A stretch of 12,999 bases of DNA from CAYLHF01 sp964383365 (lineage in GTDB: Bacteria > Bacteroidota > Rhodothermia > Rhodothermales > UBA10348). The position numbers were made by a program, and so were the translations under genes. Numbering within the stretch: the first letter of the stretch is position 1; every line of letters starts with the position of its first letter. The stretch spans positions 1 to 12,999 of the forward strand of contig CAYLHF010000056.1 of NCBI GenBank assembly GCA_964383365.1. Reading direction: 5' to 3'. Positions 7,349 through 12,999 of the stretch are shown here, in pieces. The notes under the pieces were generated by a model that ran no database searches, was not told the DNA's origin, and saw nothing but the letters and a program-made list of their open reading frames with translations.

Positions 7349-9727
7349 ATGCTTCTCAACCGCCTTCAAATTGCATCCAGACACCTTGGTACACAGCGCT
7401 TCCACACAATCATAAATATCTGTGGACTTGCCGTCGGGATAGGTGTGACACTGCTCATTGTACTGTTCATCCACGATGAGAGATCGTACGATGCGTTCCA
7501 AAGGGCCTCAGATCGGGTATTCAGAATCACGGTGGAGGATACGCCGGCGGAAGGGAGCGCGACCGTGGAACGTGTTATGCTCTCCCCTGCCCTGGCAACT
7601 TCGGTAGGTGAATCCTTTCCGGAAATAGCATCTATCGCACGCCTTTCTCCGGTCGGACCCGGAATCCAATTCGGAGAAAAGAGTGTTCAACCGGCACACT
7701 TCTTCTATGGTGACCCCTCCATTTTCAAGATCCTGACGCTGAATATTATTGCAGGGGACCCTATCGCGGCACTGGAAGAACCAGAGACGCTCGCGCTAAG
7801 CGAAGGAGTAGCCCGTCGCCTGTTTGGAGATCTTGATCCTGTCGGACAAACGGTTACCGTTGGTTCCAGAGACGGATTTGTCGTCGCGGGAGTTTTTCAG
7901 GACACCCCGACGCAGACGCATCTGCACGTCGACGTGATCGGATCGATCAAAACGCTGGATCGGTGGTTCCCCGGGGCATTGTCGGCATGGGATAGCCCGA
8001 ACTACATCACGTATGCACTGCTGAAGCCGGGAACGAATAGTGCCTCTCTCAAGACTCGTCTGGCCGGTTTTCTGAAGGATGTTCCAGGGCGACGCGTCCC
8101 AAGGACGGGAATCATTCGAATACAGAATATTCGGGAGATTCATCTGCACTCGACCGTCATGACTGAGCCGGAGCCTCAGGGAGATAATCAAACAATCGTT
8201 TTACTTTCGGCCATTGCCGGGTTCATTATTCTGCTTGCCGGTATCAACTTTTCCAATCTGGCCATCGCCGCCTCCACCCGACGTGAACGCGAAGTAGGCG
8301 TCCGAAAAGCCGCCGGTGCATCCAGGTTACAGTTATTCAATCAGTTCATGGGAGAAGCATTCCTCACGACCATTTTGGCGACCATTCTCGGACTGATCCT
8401 GGTCGAGATTTTTTTACCCTCTTTCAATCAATTTGTCGGAAAGGACGTTCGTCTGAATTCGGACACCCTGACGGTCCTTCTTGTACCGCTCCTGTCAGGA
8501 GTTATCCTGGTAAGTCTACTCGCAGGAGGCTATCCGGCTCTCTATTTATCGTCCTTACGTCCTGTCGCAATTTTCCACGGCTCACGCGGAAGGAGTGGGA
8601 GAAATAGACTTCGATCCATCCTGGTGGTGTTTCAGTTTGCCGTCGCTTCTGTTCTCATACTGGCCACCTCCGTTGTATTCAGACAGCTTAATTTCGTTCA
8701 GCGGCAGGATTTGGGATTCGACCCGGGGAACGTACTCATCCTACCTGAAATACGGTCGATTGCCGCTGATTTTGAGCCGTTCCGGGACGAGCTCATGCAG
8801 AACCCCGATATAGAGAATGTTTCCCAGTCGATTCGAGCGCCGCTCGGTGGCGTTATTCCACCCTTCAAGGCAACGGCTTTTCATACGACAGCGTCGGTTA
8901 ACGCGTCCGTGTACCCACTCTGGATCGACGATCATTATTTCGATACCTATCGTATTCCGATTCGATACGGCAGAAATCTTGATGCGACTAGAGTCTCTGA
9001 CATGGAGTCCGGACTTATTCTGAATGAGGCTGCAGCCAGGGCGCTTGGATGGGAGCATCCCGGTGACGCTATCGGGGAAACCGTGGAACTGGGTGCGACC
9101 AGACATATTATCGGTATAGCGGGTGATTTTCACCAGGAATCACTTAGAAAAGCAATCATTCCGATCGCCTTCTATACTGATACACGCAATTTCAGAGCGA
9201 TATCCGTGCGCTATCGAACGAACAATTTTCCAGAAATGAGTGCCTTCCTGGAATCGCATTGGAAACGATATAATAACGGGCGGCCCGTCTCGTATGATGT
9301 CCTCGCGGAACGAGTAGAGAGTAGCTATCTGGCCGAAAAACGGCTGGGAGCGCTATTTCTGATGGCTGCGGGGCTCGGACTATTCATCGCGTGTATCGGC
9401 CTGATCGGAATCTCGGCGGTGACCATTTCAGCCAGGCGTAAGGAAATGGGGATTCGGAAAGCACTTGGAGCTTCGACGACCGTACTCGCCTCCGCCCTTA
9501 CCCTTCAGTTCACGCGACTATCGACTATTGCCGCTATTCTCGGCATAACCGTAGGATACAGCCTGATGGCCCGTTGGTTGAACGCGTTCGCATTTCATTA
9601 TAGACTCGGACCGATCGTTGGACTGATCGCTGCGGGAATCGTCCTTGTATCATCCACCGGGGCCGTTCTTCATTCCGTTATTCGAACAGCACGAGTAAAT
9701 CCTGTCGAGTCGCTTCGCCACGAATAG
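7349..9727 (+). CDS. FtsX/MacB-type ABC transporter permease, two-half, without adjacent ATPase
   Basis: An inner-membrane protein of 792 residues built as two similar halves. Each half has one membrane helix, a large periplasmic MacB-like domain (about 43-283 and 447-665), then three helices. N-terminal helix at 20-42 is followed by HDERSYDAF, a typical lead-in for the Bacteroidota family. The cytoplasmic coupling motifs are repeated: RREREVGVRKAAGAS (311-325) and ARRKEMGIRKALGAS (695-709). The C-terminus has the usual NPVESLRHE. Such proteins work as mechanotransmission permeases that move lipoproteins, peptides or antibiotics rather than import solutes. No ATP-binding subunit, MacA-like adaptor or TolC-like gene lies in the window, so a partner must be encoded elsewhere. 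It ends in two consecutive TAG codons and converges on the oxidoreductase gene with only seven bases between stop codons. Confidence 0.9.
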   Translation: MLLNRLQIASRHLGTQRFHTIINICGLAVGIGVTLLIVLFIHDERSYDAFQRASDRVFRITVEDTPAEGSATVERVMLSPALATSVGESFPEIASIARLSPVGPGIQFGEKSVQPAHFFYGDPSIFKILTLNIIAGDPIAALEEPETLALSEGVARRLFGDLDPVGQTVTVGSRDGFVVAGVFQDTPTQTHLHVDVIGSIKTLDRWFPGALSAWDSPNYITYALLKPGTNSASLKTRLAGFLKDVPGRRVPRTGIIRIQNIREIHLHSTVMTEPEPQGDNQTIVLLSAIAGFIILLAGINFSNLAIAASTRREREVGVRKAAGASRLQLFNQFMGEAFLTTILATILGLILVEIFLPSFNQFVGKDVRLNSDTLTVLLVPLLSGVILVSLLAGGYPALYLSSLRPVAIFHGSRGRSGRNRLRSILVVFQFAVASVLILATSVVFRQLNFVQRQDLGFDPGNVLILPEIRSIAADFEPFRDELMQNPDIENVSQSIRAPLGGVIPPFKATAFHTTASVNASVYPLWIDDHYFDTYRIPIRYGRNLDATRVSDMESGLILNEAAARALGWEHPGDAIGETVELGATRHIIGIAGDFHQESLRKAIIPIAFYTDTRNFRAISVRYRTNNFPEMSAFLESHWKRYNNGRPVSYDVLAERVESSYLAEKRLGALFLMAAGLGLFIACIGLIGISAVTISARRKEMGIRKALGASTTVLASALTLQFTRLSTIAAILGITVGYSLMARWLNAFAFHYRLGPIVGLIAAGIVLVSSTGAVLHSVIRTARVNPVESLRHE

Positions 9728-9734
9728 TAGAGTG

Positions 9735-11051
9735 TCAGCCCAGAGGATCTCCGAATTTTGTGTCGATCTGAATACCACAGGAGTGGAGAAATGCGGTCGG
9801 AAGAACGCCACCGGCAAATATGAATACATAATCATTTTCCAGGGTAGTTTCAGTTCCGTCCGAAAGCTTATACGTCACGCGACCGTCTCCAATTGATGTC
9901 AGGTTCGTAGACCACAGAATATCGACTTTCCCGTCAGAAACAGCCGATTCGATCCGGGTCAAATTGCCTGGTTTAATTCGAGAGAACTGATCCTTGCGAT
10001 ACGACACCGTCACCGAAGTCTCGGGTTGATCTGAGAGCGCAAGGGCTGCCTCGATAGCAGAGTCGCCCCCGCCAACGACAAAGACTCGATCACCCTGGAA
10101 CTCCTCCGGCTCCCGTAGTGCATAACTCACCTGAGCGCTGTCCTCGCCTGTGACCCCCAATTTTCTGGGAACACCCCTGCGGCCGATCGCAAGAATGACT
10201 CGTTGGGTCTGATACGTTGCGTGGGTTGTTTTTACTGAAAATATTCCTTCTTCGGATTTTTCAACCGACTCGACGGTTTCAAACGTCTGAATCTGTAGTT
10301 CCGTCTTTTCGATCATTTCAGACCAAAGCCCAACGAGATCTTCCTTCAGGATCTCTCTGAAATTCAGCTTACCGTAGCCCGGGATTTTGAGGGGTTGTGT
10401 CATCACCAGCTTTTTTCTCGGATACGTTCGCACGGTTCCTCCCACATCATCTTTCTCGACGACCTTGAAATTCAGTCCGTGGTGCTTGCTGCAAAGTGAC
10501 GCTGACAATCCTGCCGGACCACATCCGACGATTAACACATCCAGGATACCAGGTATCGATAGCCGTGACTCTGAAGAAATGAGCTCGATACACTGCCGCC
10601 CTTGTTCGAAGGCGTTCCTGATCAGTCCCATTCCCCCCAGTTCGCCGACTATGTAAATACCGGGTACATTCGATTCGAAATTTTCCCGGATTCGGGGTAT
10701 ATCAACCCCCCTCTTTTTGGTACCGAAAACAAGCTGGACGGCGTCAACGGGACATGACCGTTCGCAGAGACCATGACCAATGCACCTGGCAGGACTTATC
10801 GGCCTCGCCTGACCGGCTACCATTCCAAGAACGTTTTTTTCGGGGCATATATCGACACAATTTCCTGTCCCGATACAACTACCGGGATCTACTACGGGAT
10901 GCAGTGAGGCAGGTTCTTTGAGGCCATATTTTACGGCCTCCTTTTCGGCCTCCAGAGCTACATCCTCAAGGCGACGTTGTTTTCGATAATACGGGACGAC
11001 AAAAATGGCGAACAGAACGAGGGCAACCGCTACAATCAGTATAGTATCCAT
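9735..11051 (-). CDS. Membrane-anchored NAD(P)H/FAD oxidoreductase with N-terminal ferredoxin-like Fe-S domain
   Basis: A 438-residue flavoprotein likely to pass electrons between NAD(P)H, FAD and Fe-S centres at the inner face of the membrane. In order: an N-terminal helix (residues 4-21) followed by basic YYRKQRR; a two-motif ferredoxin region, C59-x5-C65-x3-C69-P and C90-x5-C96-x3-C100-P; a VPGIYIVGELGG segment (129-140); the FAD site GCGPAG (176-181); and the NAD(P) site GGGDSAIEA (327-335). Each cysteine motif lacks the usual second cysteine (T62 and H93 sit there). Basic YRKDQFSR (351-358) resembles the NADPH-phosphate pocket of thioredoxin reductase, but the redox CxxC of that enzyme is absent, so it is not a disulfide reductase. 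Its ATG overlaps the TGA of the barrel gene (TGATG), implying translational coupling. The physiological partner is unknown; the upstream cytochrome is the natural candidate. Confidence 0.88.
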   Translation of the reverse strand: MDTILIVAVALVLFAIFVVPYYRKQRRLEDVALEAEKEAVKYGLKEPASLHPVVDPGSCIGTGNCVDICPEKNVLGMVAGQARPISPARCIGHGLCERSCPVDAVQLVFGTKKRGVDIPRIRENFESNVPGIYIVGELGGMGLIRNAFEQGRQCIELISSESRLSIPGILDVLIVGCGPAGLSASLCSKHHGLNFKVVEKDDVGGTVRTYPRKKLVMTQPLKIPGYGKLNFREILKEDLVGLWSEMIEKTELQIQTFETVESVEKSEEGIFSVKTTHATYQTQRVILAIGRRGVPRKLGVTGEDSAQVSYALREPEEFQGDRVFVVGGGDSAIEAALALSDQPETSVTVSYRKDQFSRIKPGNLTRIESAVSDGKVDILWSTNLTSIGDGRVTYKLSDGTETTLENDYVFIFAGGVLPTAFLHSCGIQIDTKFGDPLG

Positions 11052-12661
11052 CAGAGAGACACCCAGAGGCTTGCAAAAACACTTGTACTCGTAAGCTGCT
11101 GACCAAACTGAGTCCGTGTCTGAAGCGACGCATGGATATCCTTCCTTATGGGAATCTGTGCTGATGCTCCGACCGTATGAGAAGTCACCGTGTCTGTGAA
11201 AAGTTTCGTCTGATAGTAGTTATAGAGTAACTGCAAACGGACGGCACCGAGGGCTCGCGACAGGCTGGCATTCCCGAAAATGGTCTCCGTCGAATTTCTC
11301 GACCAGTAGCTTCCTGAACCGCTGAAAGAGGCATTAATGAATGGAAGATGGGCGATTGTAAAATTCATTGCATACGTAGAGCTTGAAGGCGCCGAATCTA
11401 TGGTGTTGGTTGTGAGTGTCACCCCGACCCGGGAATCGTTCACGCCATAACTCAGCCCGATAGAGGCCTGGTCACGTCGGTAGGATATAATATTAGTCGT
11501 CTTCCAATACGAATACGGTTGTCGAACAGAAAATCGTGCGTTAACACGAAGTGCGGATGTCAGATTTACCGATCCTCTTGATTTTAGCCGGGAGATAACC
11601 CACGATCCTCCCTGTGGATCTCGGTCTACCTGTACGTCACCGGAAACGGAAAATCGCCTCGATCGGAATTTCTGAGATGCGCCGACGTACGTGTGAGTCA
11701 GCCACGAATTTTGGGGCCTCAATTGCGTGACAGAGATATCTGTCGAACTCCGTAGGCTACCCACTCGATTGTTTATTGAAACGAAGGCGGAATATTTCGG
11801 TAGATCGGCCCTGAATCCTTCGTTGAACTTGTCTGGCTCCAGCCCGAAAGAAGCTCCGTACTGATATTTCCTCCCACGGGAACGGAGAATGATCCCGTCC
11901 CAATACCCGGTTCCCGGCTCGTTTGCGTTACTGAATCTGCCTACTTCGAAATCCAGCGGTGTCCCCGGTAGCGAACGGGCCAGACTGATTTGATACAGTC
12001 GAATGGACGTAGGACTTGAGATGATATTGTCAGAACTGTAGCGATAGGCCATCCTCGTGCTCAGCGAAACAACGGCTCCACCGGGAAGATCGGAGACCAC
12101 TCCGCGAAAGTTCAGGTTGGGAGTAGCAAACGTTCGCGAATTGGAGTTTTTTGTAGTGGTATTCCACTTCGTCTTGGATCGTAGCGCTGACATACTCAAC
12201 ATCAAACGACCCGAAAACTTCGGATGTCCTTTCTTGCTCCCGTAGGTAGAGTTCCCAGGCTGCTTTCGGACAAGAATCGACAAGCGCTCATCCTTTTTCG
12301 TAATGACATCATCATCGGGACTCGCCAGGTTTCGCTCGGGAAGCGCTACAACGATCACGTCACCTACCACGAGGTCAATTCTCCTTCCAACCCATGTGGT
12401 CAGGGCTGACTTGGACGAAGATCCGATTACCCGCAGGCTTCCCCTGATCTCTCCTTTAGAAACAGCCAACGTATCTTTTGCCAGAATTCCGACCTCTTTT
12501 CCCACATTCAGGTAAACACCTCGTCCCTGTAGGCGAACCACCGTTGCAGATATTTCAGTATTCTGTCCATGAACGATGGTAGGAAGCGATGCTGCGAATA
12601 TGAGAAGTAGCAGTGCGCGAATTCCTGTTCGTATGGTCGATATTTTTTTATTCGATTTCAT
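11051..12661 (-). CDS. Secreted beta-barrel protein with N-terminal beta-rich domain, function unknown
   Basis: A 536-residue exported protein. Residues 1-32 form a signal peptide: basic KSNKK start, hydrophobic IRALLLLIFAA, likely cleavage after VHG before Q33. Residues 34-108 form a compact beta-rich domain with GRGVYLNVGKEVGILAKDTLAV and a repeated G-D-hydrophobic pattern (VVGDVIVV), reminiscent of the C-terminal domain of FlgT; this is a resemblance, not an identification. A charged linker follows (110-150). From about 150 to the end the chain is made of short alternating polar/hydrophobic strands rich in Ser, Thr, Asn and Arg, typical of an outer-membrane barrel, with VGRFSNANEPGTGYWDGI at 240-257. 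The last residues FASLWVSL end in Leu, not the usual Phe. AGGAAG lies nine bases before the ATG. It sits between the cytochrome and the oxidoreductase in one operon, so a porin-like role in electron transfer is plausible. Confidence 0.8.
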   Translation of the reverse strand: MKSNKKISTIRTGIRALLLLIFAASLPTIVHGQNTEISATVVRLQGRGVYLNVGKEVGILAKDTLAVSKGEIRGSLRVIGSSSKSALTTWVGRRIDLVVGDVIVVALPERNLASPDDDVITKKDERLSILVRKQPGNSTYGSKKGHPKFSGRLMLSMSALRSKTKWNTTTKNSNSRTFATPNLNFRGVVSDLPGGAVVSLSTRMAYRYSSDNIISSPTSIRLYQISLARSLPGTPLDFEVGRFSNANEPGTGYWDGIILRSRGRKYQYGASFGLEPDKFNEGFRADLPKYSAFVSINNRVGSLRSSTDISVTQLRPQNSWLTHTYVGASQKFRSRRFSVSGDVQVDRDPQGGSWVISRLKSRGSVNLTSALRVNARFSVRQPYSYWKTTNIISYRRDQASIGLSYGVNDSRVGVTLTTNTIDSAPSSSTYAMNFTIAHLPFINASFSGSGSYWSRNSTETIFGNASLSRALGAVRLQLLYNYYQTKLFTDTVTSHTVGASAQIPIRKDIHASLQTRTQFGQQLTSTSVFASLWVSL

Positions 12662-12704
12662 TGACTACGTCTTCCTGATTGCCGTCATCTACTCTTTCAG
12701 AACC

Positions 12705-12743
12705 GTGACAGCTGCCTGTTACGTAATGTCATTCTGGCATTAC
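12705..12743. repeat. Two abutting imperfect inverted repeats between cytochrome and barrel genes
   Basis: In the 107-base intercistronic gap, GTGACAG (12705-12711) pairs with CTGTTAC (12716-12722) with one mismatch around a four-base loop. Directly adjacent, GTAATG (12723-12728) pairs with CATTAC (12738-12743) around a nine-base interval. The two elements touch with no spacer, forming TTACGTAA at the join. No T-run follows on the minus strand, so this is not a standard terminator. It may be an mRNA processing or stabilising element; chance remains possible. Confidence 0.35.
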
Positions 12744-12768
12744 CCATATTCTATCCGTTTCACTGTTT

Positions 12769-12999
12769 CTAATCATCTCCACTCTCTGATTTTCGACCGT
12801 CGGGATGACAACTATAGCAGAGACTACTCACGTATCCGTATCCTGCCACGCCGCTGTGCTCCGAATTCATTTCAGTCTGATTGTGTTCATGACAAGCCAG
12901 ACATGTAAAGACGCTATAATCTGCCGGTGCCGTATGACAGGTCTGGCACGACGTCCATTCTCCCTGATGTTCTCCGGAATAGATCGGGAAATACGGGAT
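12769..12999 (-). CDS. Multihaem c-type cytochrome, C-terminal part only (cut by window edge)
   Basis: The minus strand is open from the window edge for 76 codons to a TAG at 12769-12771, with the start lying beyond 12999. Three haem-binding CxxCH motifs are present: CQTCH (12934-12948), CLACH (12889-12903) and CYSCH (12805-12819). The lead-in IPYFPIYSGEHQGEW and the extra histidines (EH, HEHN, SEH) are as expected for bis-His multihaem cytochromes of the cytochrome c3/c7-like type. Haem attachment requires export, so the mature protein acts outside the cytoplasm. Earlier haem motifs and the signal peptide cannot be seen. It is transcribed toward the barrel and oxidoreductase genes, 107 bases away, and is very probably the upstream member of that operon. 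Confidence 0.9.
   Translation of the reverse strand: MPYFPIYSGEHQGEWTSCQTCHTAPADYSVFTCLACHEHNQTEMNSEHSGVAGYGYVSSLCYSCHPDGRKSESGDD

Noticed and set aside
12576..12908. 110-codon plus-strand frame across the cytochrome-barrel gap
   Set aside because: It is antisense to the three CxxCH motifs and to the barrel signal peptide, both of which are clear on the minus strand.
1..12999. CRISPR array, tRNA, rRNA, insertion sequence or prophage
   Set aside because: No regularly spaced repeats, cloverleaf-like intergenic sequence, transposase or terminal inverted repeats were seen; almost all of the window is coding.

Overview
The window looks like chromosomal DNA of a bacterium from the Bacteroidota/Rhodothermota/Balneolota (FCB) side of the tree. 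Three things suggest this: an orphan two-half FtsX/MacB-type permease of the kind that is very common there, a multihaem c-type cytochrome tail with a 'PYFPIYSGEH' lead-in that I associate with that group, and start codons that mostly lack a Shine-Dalgarno sequence. This placement is inference. I see no insertion sequence, phage gene, tRNA, rRNA or CRISPR array.

Layout. Bases 1-96 may hold the 3' end of a rightward gene. Bases 108-4114 hold a leftward ion-transport operon, transcribed as ClC chloride channel/antiporter with CBS domains, then KtrB/TrkH K+ translocation subunit, then KtrA/TrkA RCK regulator. A 197-base divergent spacer with a GC-rich hairpin separates it from a rightward MFS transporter (4312-5484). 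The MFS gene converges on a leftward PLP-dependent decarboxylase of the glutamate/cysteine-sulfinate/aspartate group (5561-6994). A 354-base divergent spacer follows, then a rightward orphan ABC-type permease (7349-9727). The right end is a leftward electron-transfer operon: a multihaem cytochrome c (cut by the window edge at 12999), a secreted beta-barrel protein (11051-12661), and a membrane-anchored ferredoxin-like/FAD/NAD(P)H oxidoreductase (9735-11051) whose ATG overlaps the barrel stop codon.

How they work together. The left operon couples gated K+ uptake with Cl- movement, which suits osmotic or pH homeostasis in saline water. The nearby decarboxylase could add to this by consuming protons or making an amino-acid-derived osmolyte, though it is not in the same operon. 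The right operon has the pieces of an envelope electron route: a reductase at the inner membrane, a multihaem cytochrome, and an outer-membrane barrel. It is the most interesting part of the window. Its ferredoxin-like domain has two motifs that each lack the usual second cysteine, and its barrel protein carries an extra N-terminal beta-rich domain. I see no gene outside all known families; the novelty candidates are the combination of genes and the unusual residues listed in the findings.
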